A program made the translations under genes and the position numbers. Below the pieces are notes generated by a model that worked only from the letters and a program-made list of their open reading frames with translations, was not told the origin of the DNA and made no database searches. A stretch of DNA of 64,000 nt, taken from the NCBI RefSeq assembly GCF_003336755.1, contig NZ_QMDI01000002.1:496001-560000 (forward strand), read 5' to 3'. The DNA comes from Elioraea thermophila (ex Habib et al. 2022) (GTDB lineage: Bacteria; Pseudomonadota; Alphaproteobacteria; Acetobacterales; Acetobacteraceae). Positions 8,382 to 16,519 of the stretch are shown here, one piece after another (the first letter of the stretch is position 1; every line of letters begins with the position of its first letter).

Positions 8382-8415
8382 CAGCGTTGTAACGCTGCCG
8401 TTCCTTCCGTACACT
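8382..8415 (+). promoter_or_regulatory. Candidate promoter with overlapping 16-bp palindrome upstream of the kinase
   Basis: A palindrome with 7-bp perfect arms, CAGCGTT-GT-AACGCTG (8382-8397), covers a possible -35 box TTGTAA (8387-8392). After 17 bp there is a -10-like TACACT (8410-8415). The kinase gene starts 98 bp downstream. The arrangement suggests a repressed or autoregulated promoter; no footprint data are available. Confidence 0.5.
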
Positions 8416-8513
8416 GCAGCCTCGGGGCGCGAAACGAGCTGATCGCGTCACCAGCTGTCGCGCGGCCAAGGTCCCAGCCCGCCGCGCCTGTTCCGGAGAG
8501 CCCAGCCCCCTCC

Positions 8514-9674
8514 ATGCCCACGCCCGCGACAGACCTGTTCAGCAGCGAGGAGGCGTTTCACGAACTCGTTCGTTTGGCACCGATCGGCATTTGCGTGACC
8601 GATCGCGCACGCCGCTTCGTCCTGGTCAACCCCGCCTACTGCCGTATCTACGGCTATCGCGAGGACGAGCTCTTGGGACGCGAATTCATCCTCGTCCTGC
8701 CGGAGGAAGATCGCGCCTACGCGGCCAGGCTTCACGACGACTTTCTCGACGGGCGCACGGATGAGACGCCCGGCGAATGGCGCGTCCTGCGCAAGGACGG
8801 TGCGTTGCGCGACATCCTGGTCGATGCCGCGCGCCTCGTCTCGCCATCTGGGGCACGCTTCAAGCTGACCACGGTTCAGGACATCACCGAGGAAAAGAAA
8901 CGGGAGTCGGAACGGTTCGCCCGCGAACGGGAAGGCCTGATCGCCGCTGTCGCCGCCATCGCGGGGCACGACCTGAACAACACCCTGAGCACCGTCCAGC
9001 TCTCGATCGATTTCATCGAGCACGGGCTTGCCGATCGTCCCGACCTCGAGCTGCTGCGGGCGGCGGTGTCCGACATCAAGCAGGTCCTCGAGCGGGCGCG
9101 CGCCTTGACCGGACGGCTGCAGGCGATCGCGCTGCCGACCGAACAGCGGCGTGTTCCGGTCGATCCCGTGGCGGAGTGTCGGCGCTCCCTCATCGGTTTC
9201 GCCGATCGCGTCGTGTTCGAGAACGCGCTCGAGAGCCCGCTCACGGTGATGGTCGACCCTTGGCGCTTCGCCGACGCCGTGGTGAACTTGTTGACCAATG
9301 CGTGCGAGGCGACGGAAGCGGCGGGACGACGCGACCCCATCGTTCTGCGGCTGCGTGGGGCGGAGCGTACGGTGAACGCGGCCGACAGCAATGCCGATGC
9401 AACCGTGGCGGTTGAGGTGATTGACCGCGGCCTTGGGATCGATCCGGAGACGGTGTCGCGGATCTTCGAGCCTGGTTTCAGCACCAAGAGGCTGAACGCC
9501 GCGCAGCGCGTCCGTGGCATCGGGATGATGAGCGTGCGCCTGTTCGTCGAGGAAGCGGGCGGCTCGGTTCGGGTCCAGTCGGCCCCTGGTCAGGGCACGA
9601 CGGTGACGCTCCTCCTGCCTGCCCGGCACGTGCCTGCGAAGACGGCCCTCGTCGGCTCCGCGACGGCAGACTAG
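8514..9674 (+). CDS. PAS domain sensor histidine kinase
   Basis: This 386-residue soluble kinase has no membrane segment. A PAS/PAC domain fills residues 15-130 (GICVTDRARRFVLVNPAYC to KLTTVQDITEEKK). The phosphoacceptor is His152 in AGHDLNNTLSTVQLSIDF. The HATPase domain has the N-box VNLLTNACEATEA, G1 box DRGLGIDPETVSRIFEPGF and G2 box RGIGMMSVRLFVEEAGG. The HDLNN form resembles NtrB-like and hybrid-kinase H-boxes. A receiver-only partner starts 12 bp after it, so they form a two-gene signalling unit. The input signal is unknown. Confidence 0.92.
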   Translation: MPTPATDLFSSEEAFHELVRLAPIGICVTDRARRFVLVNPAYCRIYGYREDELLGREFILVLPEEDRAYAARLHDDFLDGRTDETPGEWRVLRKDGALRDILVDAARLVSPSGARFKLTTVQDITEEKKRESERFAREREGLIAAVAAIAGHDLNNTLSTVQLSIDFIEHGLADRPDLELLRAAVSDIKQVLERARALTGRLQAIALPTEQRRVPVDPVAECRRSLIGFADRVVFENALESPLTVMVDPWRFADAVVNLLTNACEATEAAGRRDPIVLRLRGAERTVNAADSNADATVAVEVIDRGLGIDPETVSRIFEPGFSTKRLNAAQRVRGIGMMSVRLFVEEAGGSVRVQSAPGQGTTVTLLLPARHVPAKTALVGSATAD

Positions 9675-9685
9675 GGATTCGGCGG

Positions 9686-10075
9686 ATGGACGTGCTGATC
9701 GTCGACGACGAGGACGCGCTCCTCCGCTCGCTCGAGCGGGCGACGCGGCTGCTCGGTCACAGCGTCCGCACGGCCTCGGGGGGCGAGCAAGCCTGCGCAC
9801 GCGCGGCCGAACGCTGCCCCGAGCTCGCCATCGTCGATCTGATCATGCCCGGGATCGATGGCATCGAGACCATCGCCCGGCTGCACCGGCTTTGCCCCGG
9901 CTGTCGCTTCGTGATCCTCACCGGCACGCCGCAGGAGGCTGCCGGGCGGACGGAGATCGCGGTGCGACCGAAGCCTCTTGGCCTTGCCGAGTTGCGTGAC
10001 CTCCTCGGTTCCTCCGCCCCACCCCCGCACGCGGATCGCGCGCCGGCGGGCCGGCTCTCACCACAGGCTCCCTGA
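9686..10075 (+). CDS. Single-domain response regulator
   Basis: This 129-residue receiver domain has the acidic pocket Asp7-Asp8 (VLIVDDED), phosphoacceptor Asp51 in LAIVDLIMPGIDG, the conserved Thr in FVILTGTP and the Lys in AVRPKPLG. There is no output domain; the last 25 residues are Pro/Ala rich. It must act by protein contact or as a phosphate shuttle with the upstream kinase. Its 3' end overlaps the convergent DUF294 gene by 18 bp. Confidence 0.92.
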   Translation: MDVLIVDDEDALLRSLERATRLLGHSVRTASGGEQACARAAERCPELAIVDLIMPGIDGIETIARLHRLCPGCRFVILTGTPQEAAGRTEIAVRPKPLGLAELRDLLGSSAPPPHADRAPAGRLSPQAP

Positions 10076-11497
10076 GAACGCGGCCACCACCTCCTTCTGG
10101 AAGGCGCCGATCCGTTTCAACGCTTCGCGCACGGCCGTCTGCTCCGCCTTCGCGGCACCGCGCAGATCGACCAGCGTTCCGGGCGGGCGGCCCTCCGCCA
10201 CATCGGCGAGCTGCTGGCGAAGGAGAGCGCCGGCGACATCGCCGAACGCTGCGATCAGCCCCTCCGCTTCGCCCCGCGAGATCGCTCCGACCTCCGCCAG
10301 CGCCTCGAGCCGGGCCCGGGTGCCGGTCTCGGCGATGCCGTGCTTCAGGGCAAGCAACCGCGCACTCGCCACCAGCGGCATCAGTCCCGACTTCTTAAGG
10401 TCCGTCCGCGCCCCCGGCCCCGCCTCGTCGTCGCGGAAACCGCCCCAGAAGGAGAGGCCGACCGAGAGTTCGCCGAGTTGGCCGGCCAGTGCGGCGAGAA
10501 ACGCCGGGCGGGCAGCGAGGATGCGCGCGAGTGCGGCGCGCAGTGCGGCGGCGGGTGCGGGGTCTCCCCAAACGGGCCGGAAATCGAAGGCGATGTCGCC
10601 GAACAGGAGCGCGACCGGGCTGCGCCGATCGGCCCAGAGGCGAAACTGCTCCCGCCACTCGGCGGCCCGCTTCCGCCACAGCGGGTTGCGCGCCATCACG
10701 TGGCCCTTGCAGAGCGGGAAACCGGCGGCTGCCAAGCGGTCGTTGAGGTCCTCAGCGAACGAAATGAACCAGGCATCGATCTCGCCGTGCGCTTCGTCCG
10801 GGTAGTCGCCGAGGATGAGCCCGTTGTCCTGATCGGGGGCCAACAGCGATTCGCCGCGCCCGGCCGAGCCCATCACCAGCAGCGTGAACGGGACGGGCGG
10901 CGGCGAGGGCCGTGCCGCCAGCGCGCGCTCGACGATGCGGCGGTGCAGATCGATGTTGATCTCGGACACCACCCCGATCACGTCCGCTGCCGGCACGCGC
11001 TCATCGAGCAGGGTGCGCGCGAGCTCCGCCTGTGCAGCGCGCGTGGCGGCGAAGCCTCGCTCGTCCTCGGGCTGAGCGAGGCGTTCCACCGCCGCAAGGA
11101 GACGGCCCGAGGCGGCGGCGTAGGTCTCGAACCGTAGCAGCATGCCGACCGGCCGGCGATCCGCGTCGAGCACGGGCAGGTGGCGAAGCCCCCGCGTGCG
11201 CATCAAGCCGACCGCGCGGTAGAGGTACTCGTCCGGCGCGGCGTGCAATACCGGAGAGGTCATCGCCGCCTGCACAGGGGTGGCGGGATCGAGCCGGAAG
11301 GCGACACGACGGACGACGTCCTGTTCGGTCAGGATGCCGACGACGCGCCCCGCCTCATCGGCGACCAGGACGCTCGTCTGTTTCGCCTCCGCCATCCGGC
11401 GACAGGCTTCCGCCACGGGGGTGTCGGGCGAGACGATCGGTGGCACCGGCTGCATCGCCGGCGCGACGCGGCCGGAGAACAGCGTGGTCGCGCTCAC
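10058..11497 (-). CDS. CBS-pair / DUF294 putative nucleotidyltransferase
   Basis: This 479-residue protein begins with two CBS domains (about residues 18-130, containing TSVLVADEAGRVVGILTEQD and LRHLPVLDADRRPVGML). A nucleotidyltransferase domain of the GlnD-like type follows, with the catalytic pattern LVMGSAGRGESLLAPDQDN around residue 225, and then the DUF294 C-terminal helical domain. In many proteobacteria such genes flank VC_2705-type symporters, as here, and probably control transport or acetate use in response to nucleotides; that role is inferred. The GTG start at 11497 overlaps the upstream stop as GTGA. Confidence 0.85.
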   Translation of the reverse strand: MSATTLFSGRVAPAMQPVPPIVSPDTPVAEACRRMAEAKQTSVLVADEAGRVVGILTEQDVVRRVAFRLDPATPVQAAMTSPVLHAAPDEYLYRAVGLMRTRGLRHLPVLDADRRPVGMLLRFETYAAASGRLLAAVERLAQPEDERGFAATRAAQAELARTLLDERVPAADVIGVVSEINIDLHRRIVERALAARPSPPPVPFTLLVMGSAGRGESLLAPDQDNGLILGDYPDEAHGEIDAWFISFAEDLNDRLAAAGFPLCKGHVMARNPLWRKRAAEWREQFRLWADRRSPVALLFGDIAFDFRPVWGDPAPAAALRAALARILAARPAFLAALAGQLGELSVGLSFWGGFRDDEAGPGARTDLKKSGLMPLVASARLLALKHGIAETGTRARLEALAEVGAISRGEAEGLIAAFGDVAGALLRQQLADVAEGRPPGTLVDLRGAAKAEQTAVREALKRIGAFQKEVVAAFSGSLW

Positions 11498-12120
11498 CGT
11501 TCGCCCTCCGCCGCGAGCAGGGCCGAGGCGAGGGCGGCAAGATCGAACCGCCGCTCGAGCTCCTGGTCGGCGGAGACGACGTGCATGCGCAACGCCCCCA
11601 GGATGGAGACCGCCTCTCCGCGACGCAGATCGGGGTGAATCGGCAGGGTCTCGAGCAGGATCGGACCGGCCTGCAGCGGCAAGGTGGTTGCGCCGTGTTC
11701 GCGCGCCATCTGCAGTCGGGCAAGGGTTGACCGATAGCCTGCGGCCGCCGCCTGCGCCTCGCCGCGCAGATGTTCGGGCGGTTCGGTCGCCGCCAGCGCC
11801 TCCTCCGCCATGGCGGCCACGCGATCCGCAAGACGCCCTTCCGCGCCGCGGGCGTGGGGCCTCAGACGGGCTTCCACCAGGGCGGCCACGTCGCCCTGCG
11901 TGGCGAAATAGACGCGCCAGCGACAATCCCGGAGTGCCGCGGCGAAGGCGGGCTCGCGCCTCGCCTGTTCCCAGTTCAGGCCCAATTTGACCGCGCAATA
12001 GTCGAGCACCGTCTTCTGCGCGACGAACGCGCCCCAACGTGCGATGAAGAGGGCGAGATCGGCCGGCTTGGCGGAACGCTTCTGGCGCACCAGCCGACCG
12101 AGTCGGTTGAAAAAGTTCAC
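11494..12120 (-). CDS. Conserved hypothetical protein upstream of the DUF294 gene
   Basis: I do not recognise a named domain. The 208-residue product is soluble and helical. It starts VNFFNRLGRLVRQK, has an aromatic centre (LALFIARWGAFVAQKTVLDYCAVKLG, read in parts around residues 22-47) and a C-terminal part with TLPLQAGPILLETLPIHPD. The GTG at 12120 follows AAGAGG and is preferred to an ATG at 12171, which lacks a good site. The stop overlaps the next gene (GTGA), so it belongs with the DUF294 protein. It is divergent from the symporter genes, which suggests a shared regulon. Confidence 0.6.
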   Translation of the reverse strand: MNFFNRLGRLVRQKRSAKPADLALFIARWGAFVAQKTVLDYCAVKLGLNWEQARREPAFAAALRDCRWRVYFATQGDVAALVEARLRPHARGAEGRLADRVAAMAEEALAATEPPEHLRGEAQAAAAGYRSTLARLQMAREHGATTLPLQAGPILLETLPIHPDLRRGEAVSILGALRMHVVSADQELERRFDLAALASALLAAEGER

Positions 12121-12275
12121 GGCACCTCTTGGGCTCGTAACGAGTGCTCTTTGCATACCACGGAACGGCATGGTAACTGATGCGTGAGTAATGCCGCAGG
12201 CCGCCTTCGCCGGGGGCAGGAGGGGCGCAGCGGCCAGGCAGCGCGCAGGCAGAAGCGCAAGTGGGGAGAGAACGC

Positions 12276-12584
12276 ATGGCTTTGGTTCCTGACGAAGCGC
12301 CGCCGACCAAGGCGCCCCCGCCGGTGGAGATCGATCCCCGCAAGGCGGAAGCCTACTGGGCGAAGACCATTCGCCTGATGTGGATCACGCTCGGCATCTG
12401 GTTCTTCGCGAGCTTCGTCGTCCATCTCTTCGCGCCGTCGCTGAACCCGATCCACATCCTGGGCTTTCCGCTCGGTTTCTACATGGCGGCGCAGGGCAGC
12501 CTGATCATCTACGTGGTCGCCCTGTTCTGGTTCGCCCGCGCCCAAAACAAGATCGACGAAGAGTTCGACGTGGCGGAGGAGTGA
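12276..12584 (+). CDS. DUF4212 sodium/substrate symporter small subunit
   Basis: This 102-residue protein has two transmembrane helices (IRLMWITLGIWFFASFVVHL near residue 33 and the FYMAAQGSLIIYVVALFWFA segment near 70). It carries the family signature YWAKTIRLMW, LGFPLGFYMAAQGSL and a C-terminal ARAQNKIDEEF. The family is the small partner encoded directly before VC_2705-type sodium:solute symporters. The ATG at 12276 follows GGGGAGAG. The large subunit starts 10 bp downstream. Confidence 0.92.
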   Translation: MALVPDEAPPTKAPPPVEIDPRKAEAYWAKTIRLMWITLGIWFFASFVVHLFAPSLNPIHILGFPLGFYMAAQGSLIIYVVALFWFARAQNKIDEEFDVAEE

Positions 12585-12594
12585 GGAAACCACC

Positions 12595-14619
12595 ATGGCC
12601 CAGCAACAGGACGCCTTCCTCCGCCAACTGAACAAGATCTACGGCGGCTATGTCGGCGGCTTCGCCGTCTTCGTCTTGATCCTCGCCGGCCTCGAGCAGA
12701 TCGGCGTTCCCGATCGCGTCATCGGCTACCTCTTCGTCGCCCTGACGATCGGCGTCTACGCCTACATCGGCATCCTCAGCCGCACGATGCAGGTGAGCGA
12801 GTACTACGTCGCCGGCCGACGCGTGCCTGCGATCTACAACGGGATGGCGACGGGGTCGGACTGGATGTCCGCCGCCTCCTTCATCGGCATGGCCGGAAGC
12901 CTGTACGCCCTGGGCTACGGCGGGCTCGCGTTCATCCTGGGCTGGACCGGCGGCTACATGCTGGTGGCGGTGCTGATCGCGCCGTTCCTGCGCAAGTTCG
13001 GCCAATACACCGTGCCGGACTTCCTCGGCGCGCGCTACGGCGGCAACTTCGCACGCCTGATCGGCGTGCTGATCCTGATCACCGCGTCGTTCGTCTACGT
13101 GGTGGCGCAGATCGTCGGCGTGGGCATCATCACCCAGCGCTTCCTCGACGTCTCCTTCACCATCGCGGTGTTCATCGGGCTCGCCGGCATCCTGGTCTGC
13201 TCGATGATGGGCGGCATGCGCGCCGTCACCTGGACTCAGGTGGCGCAGTACATCGTGCTGATCATCGCCTACCTGATCCCGGCCATCCTGATGTCGACCA
13301 AGATCACCGGCGTGCCGGTGCCGCAGATCATGTACGGCGTGGCGCTCGAGAAGATCGAGGCGCTCGAGGCGTCGTTCCGGGCCGCAGGCATGGTGCCGCC
13401 GCCGGGCGTGGTCGCCTTCCACACCGCGCCCTTCGTCAATCTGCAGGGGCAGTTCGAGCTGAATCGGGCGATCAACTTCTTCGCCTTGATCTTCTGCCTG
13501 ATGGTGGGCACCGCTTCGCTGCCGCACATCCTGATGCGCTACTTCACCACGCCCTCCGTGCGTGAAGCGCGTCAGAGTGTCGCTTGGTCGCTGTTCTTCA
13601 TCTTCCTGCTCTACTTCACCGCGCCGGCCTACGCGGCGTTCGCCAAGCTCGAGATCTACTCGAACGTCATCGGCCAGCGCATCGACCAGCTCCCCGAATG
13701 GCTGAAGAACTGGCAGCTGATGTCGCCCTACGGCGTGAACTGGGTGAACATCGTCGACGTCAACCGCGACGGCGTGCTGCAGTGGAACGAGTTCCGCATC
13801 CACCCGGACGTCGTCGTGCTGGCGACCCCCGAGATCGCGGGCCTTCCGTACGTGATCGCCGGCCTGGTCGCGGCGGGTGGTCTGGCGGCAGCCCTCTCCA
13901 CCGCGGATGGGCTCCTACTCGCTCTCGCCAACGCGCTCAGCCACGACATCTACTACCGGATGATCGACCGGCATGCGCCGACCAAGCGTCGTCTCATCGT
14001 GGCGCGCGTGCTGCTGATCTCGGTGGCGGTGGTGGCGGCCTATACGGCGGGGCACCTGGGCGCCGACATCCTGTTCCTCGTCGCCTGGGCGTTCTCGATC
14101 GCCGCCGCCGGCTTGTTCGCTGCCCTCGTGATGGGCGTGTGGTACAAGCGCACCACCAACGCCGGCGCCATCCTCGGCATGATCGTCGGCTACACGGTCA
14201 CCTTCGGCTATCTGATCTGGTCGGAGTTCTACGGGCTCAGCCTGATCGAACTCGTCGGCTCGAAGGATGCGATCATCGCCGCCTACCGCCAGTTCGTCGG
14301 CATCGCCACGATTTCGGCGGAAGCCAAGGCGCCGATCCAGGCCCTGCTGAACAACACCGCCGCGATCAGCGATGGCCCGCTGCACTCTTGGTTCTTCTGG
14401 GCGAACAGCGTGGTGCTGCGCAACCGCGTGGTCGTCCAGCTCTGGGGGATCAACAACATCGCGGGCGGCATCTTCGGTGTGCCTCTGGCCTTCCTGGTCA
14501 CCTACCTGGTCAGCCAGATCACGCCTGCCCCCTCGAAGGCGATGCAGGAGTTCGTCGAATCGATCCGCATCCCCAAGGGTGGCGTGAAGCTGCTCGACAA
14601 GGAGCAGGCGGTCGACTGA
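12595..14619 (+). CDS. Sodium:solute symporter, VC_2705 subfamily
   Basis: This 674-residue SSS-family transporter with about 13 membrane segments is probably a Na+/organic acid symporter related to acetate permease ActP. Hallmarks are EYYVAGRRVPAIYNGMATG (read about residues 64-82), SDWMSAASFIGMAG, GGYMLVAVLIAPFLRKFGQY and the sodium-site-like segment AALSTADGLLLALANALSHD. A long polar loop (about 375-395, VDVNRDGVLQWNEF) reads like a single EF-hand (D-x-N-x-D-G-x-x-x-x-x-E), so calcium may modulate it; that is inference. The start follows GGAGGAGTGAGGA and the gene is coupled to DUF4212. Confidence 0.92.
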   Translation: MAQQQDAFLRQLNKIYGGYVGGFAVFVLILAGLEQIGVPDRVIGYLFVALTIGVYAYIGILSRTMQVSEYYVAGRRVPAIYNGMATGSDWMSAASFIGMAGSLYALGYGGLAFILGWTGGYMLVAVLIAPFLRKFGQYTVPDFLGARYGGNFARLIGVLILITASFVYVVAQIVGVGIITQRFLDVSFTIAVFIGLAGILVCSMMGGMRAVTWTQVAQYIVLIIAYLIPAILMSTKITGVPVPQIMYGVALEKIEALEASFRAAGMVPPPGVVAFHTAPFVNLQGQFELNRAINFFALIFCLMVGTASLPHILMRYFTTPSVREARQSVAWSLFFIFLLYFTAPAYAAFAKLEIYSNVIGQRIDQLPEWLKNWQLMSPYGVNWVNIVDVNRDGVLQWNEFRIHPDVVVLATPEIAGLPYVIAGLVAAGGLAAALSTADGLLLALANALSHDIYYRMIDRHAPTKRRLIVARVLLISVAVVAAYTAGHLGADILFLVAWAFSIAAAGLFAALVMGVWYKRTTNAGAILGMIVGYTVTFGYLIWSEFYGLSLIELVGSKDAIIAAYRQFVGIATISAEAKAPIQALLNNTAAISDGPLHSWFFWANSVVLRNRVVVQLWGINNIAGGIFGVPLAFLVTYLVSQITPAPSKAMQEFVESIRIPKGGVKLLDKEQAVD

Positions 14620-14643
14620 CCGCCGCGGCACGGCACCGCGCTC

Positions 14644-14678
14644 GGGGCGAGGCGGGACGCCGCCTCGCCCCTTCGCTT
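14644..14678 (+). terminator. Rho-independent-like terminator after the symporter
   Basis: A perfect 12-bp stem, GGGGCGAGGCGG (14644-14655) with CCGCCTCGCCCC (14660-14671) and a 4-nt loop, is followed by TTCGCTTT. The stem is strong and the T tract is broken. Confidence 0.65.
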
Positions 14679-14687
14679 TGACCGGCC

Positions 14688-15011
14688 ATGGACCACCCGC
14701 ACTTCATCTGGTCCTATCTGCCGTTCTGGGTCGTGGTGTACGGGTTCGCCGTGCTGGCCTGGACCTGCATGGGCCGCTTCGCCCTGCAGGCGTTCTTCGC
14801 GCCCGATCATCCCAACTACATCTGGCGCGGCTTCCGCTTCCTCACCGATTTCTGGCTGAGGCTGGTACGGGGCATCACGCCGGCCTATGTCGCGCCCGTC
14901 TTCCTTCCCTTGCTCGGTGCGCTCTGGGCCTTCCTGCTGCGCTTCGTCATCGCGCTCGCCATGTTCGCCGCGGGTCTTGCCCCGCGTCTGTCCCAGATGC
15001 AGGGAGGCTGA
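14688..15011 (+). CDS. Small hypothetical membrane protein
   Basis: I do not recognise this 107-residue protein. It has a hydrophobic N-terminal segment (YLPFWVVVYGFAVLAWTCMG, about residues 10-29), an amphipathic middle (FAPDHPNYIWRGFRFLTDFW) and a second hydrophobic segment near residues 68-95. It is 6 bp upstream of another small membrane protein. With the third at 15378 it may be a membrane-protein cluster that belongs with the symporter, although a terminator separates them. Confidence 0.65.
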   Translation: MDHPHFIWSYLPFWVVVYGFAVLAWTCMGRFALQAFFAPDHPNYIWRGFRFLTDFWLRLVRGITPAYVAPVFLPLLGALWAFLLRFVIALAMFAAGLAPRLSQMQGG

Positions 15012-15016
15012 GCGCG

Positions 15017-15343
15017 ATGACGCCGCAAACCCTGTTCGTGCTGACCATGGGTGTCTGTCTTGCGGGGTCGCTCCTGCACATGATCGGCGGATCGATGCTG
15101 TTCCGCATCGTCCTCGCCACCGCGCCGCTGTGGTGGCCGGAGGTCTTCGGCTACTATCTCTCCGTTCTCGTCTACGCCTCGTCGCTGCTGATCGCGACCG
15201 TCACCCTGATGCTGTCGGGCGTGCCGGCGGCCCTCTACGAGCGGCTGAGCGGCACGCGTGCGGCGACGACGGCCTCGATGACGGTCTGGCTCGTCTCGGC
15301 AGTGCTGCTCACGCTGGCGGGATTGGCGCTCGGTTTCGCTTGA
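15017..15343 (+). CDS. Small hypothetical membrane protein
   Basis: This 108-residue protein has three predicted membrane helices (FVLTMGVCLAGSLLHMIGGS, then YYLSVLVYASSLLIATVTLM, and a C-terminal VWLVSAVLLTLAGLALGF). No family was recognised. The ATG at 15017 is preceded by AGGGAGG, which overlaps the stop of the previous gene, so the two are probably co-translated. Confidence 0.65.
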   Translation: MTPQTLFVLTMGVCLAGSLLHMIGGSMLFRIVLATAPLWWPEVFGYYLSVLVYASSLLIATVTLMLSGVPAALYERLSGTRAATTASMTVWLVSAVLLTLAGLALGFA

Positions 15344-15377
15344 GCGCACACTCCGCCCACCTCGGGTGGGGGAGAGC

Positions 15378-15770
15378 ATGGAGCACATCCGAGCGGTGGC
15401 CGATCAGACGATCCGGCGGGCCTGTGGGTTCGCGGGCCTCGGCATCGGCGCGACCATGCTCGCCCTCTCCTTCGACGTGGTGCTCGCGTTCCGCGTGGGC
15501 GCGGTGCTCACCTCCTTCGTTCTGGTGGCGCTGCTCTATCTCGGTTACCGCGCGCCCCGCTACGACGTGCGGCGGACCGAACTCTGGTCCGTGGTCGGAC
15601 GGTCGATGCCGCTGTCGCGGGATCGCGTGCAGGCCCTGCTCGGCGGCGTCCTGCGCGAGCGCTACCTGTGGCACGCCGATCGTGCGGCCGCTGTGGCACT
15701 CCTGTTCTGGGGTGTGGCGTTCCTGCTCTGGCTGTCGCGGGTGCTGCGCGGCGCTCTCGCTCCGGCCTGA
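15378..15770 (+). CDS. Small hypothetical membrane protein
   Basis: This 130-residue product has two central helices (about residues 17-55, with LSFDVVLAFRVGAVLTSFVL) and one C-terminal helix (AAVALLFWGVAFLLWLSRVL), separated by a charged stretch. The ATG at 15378 follows GGGGGAG. The function is unknown. It faces the hydratase-like gene tail to tail with only 4 bp between them. Confidence 0.6.
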   Translation: MEHIRAVADQTIRRACGFAGLGIGATMLALSFDVVLAFRVGAVLTSFVLVALLYLGYRAPRYDVRRTELWSVVGRSMPLSRDRVQALLGGVLRERYLWHADRAAAVALLFWGVAFLLWLSRVLRGALAPA

Positions 15771-15774
15771 AGCC

Positions 15775-16512
15775 TCACACCGCGTCGCGCCGTACCGACC
15801 CCAAGCGCCTGATCCGAGCCTCCATCGCCTCGTCGGGCAGCGGCGGTGAGAGACCGGCGACGACCAGCACCGCGCCCGCGGGCAAGCCGCCTGCTAGTCT
15901 TGCCGCATCGGCAGCCGCGATCAGCGCGCGGGCGCCTTCGATCTCACCGCGCCACACCGTTCCCCCGTCGCCCGCAACGGTGGCAGCGAGCGGCTCCGCA
16001 ATCGCCTCGCGCCAGCCGGCCCGCGCTGGCTTGCCGAAGACGACGAGGCCGAGCCCCGCCAGATCGGCGAGATGGGAGGGGAGGTCGGGGGGGCCCTTGG
16101 TAAACCGCGTTTCGCCGAGATCGAGCGCGACATGCAGCGATGCGAGTCGGCCGAGCGCGAAGCGCCGGCTGTAGGCCCGCTCGCGCGCGGGCAGCGATTC
16201 GCCGAGCTGGGCGACGAGGGCAAGGGTGATGGTGCGGCGCTCGCCCCTCGGCACCGCGACCGGCCCGGGCAAGAGCCGCGGCGCAAGGACCGGTCCGAGG
16301 GCTTCGCCACCCAGTGCCGGAACCGGGGCGAGCCGCAACCCGACGACCGGCACGCCGAGTTCGCCGATGACGACGGCAGCGATGCGCCGTCCCTGCGCCG
16401 CCGTAGTCGGCGCCCAAGACGCGGGAAAGGGCGGCAGGGTGCCACCCTCTTGCACCGCCTCGAGCACGAGCCCGGCGGCCGCCCGCACCGCTTCGGCGGA
16501 GAGCCTGGGCAT
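15775..16512 (-). CDS. 2-keto-4-pentenoate hydratase / FAH-like protein
   Basis: This 245-residue protein resembles the hydratase/decarboxylase branch of the fumarylacetoacetate hydrolase superfamily: the opening EAVRAAAGLVLEAVQEGGTL with PPFPASW, LGETRFTKGPPDLPSHLADL in the middle, and the end ARLAGGLPAGAVLVVAGLS, where that family holds its substrate pocket. The metal-binding glutamates are not clear by eye, so it could be a divergent member. It follows dctM after 7 bp, as the last gene of the TRAP operon, so it may act on the imported keto or hydroxy acid. Confidence 0.6.
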   Translation of the reverse strand: MPRLSAEAVRAAAGLVLEAVQEGGTLPPFPASWAPTTAAQGRRIAAVVIGELGVPVVGLRLAPVPALGGEALGPVLAPRLLPGPVAVPRGERRTITLALVAQLGESLPARERAYSRRFALGRLASLHVALDLGETRFTKGPPDLPSHLADLAGLGLVVFGKPARAGWREAIAEPLAATVAGDGGTVWRGEIEGARALIAAADAARLAGGLPAGAVLVVAGLSPPLPDEAMEARIRRLGSVRRDAV

Positions 16513-16519
16513 GGTCGCG

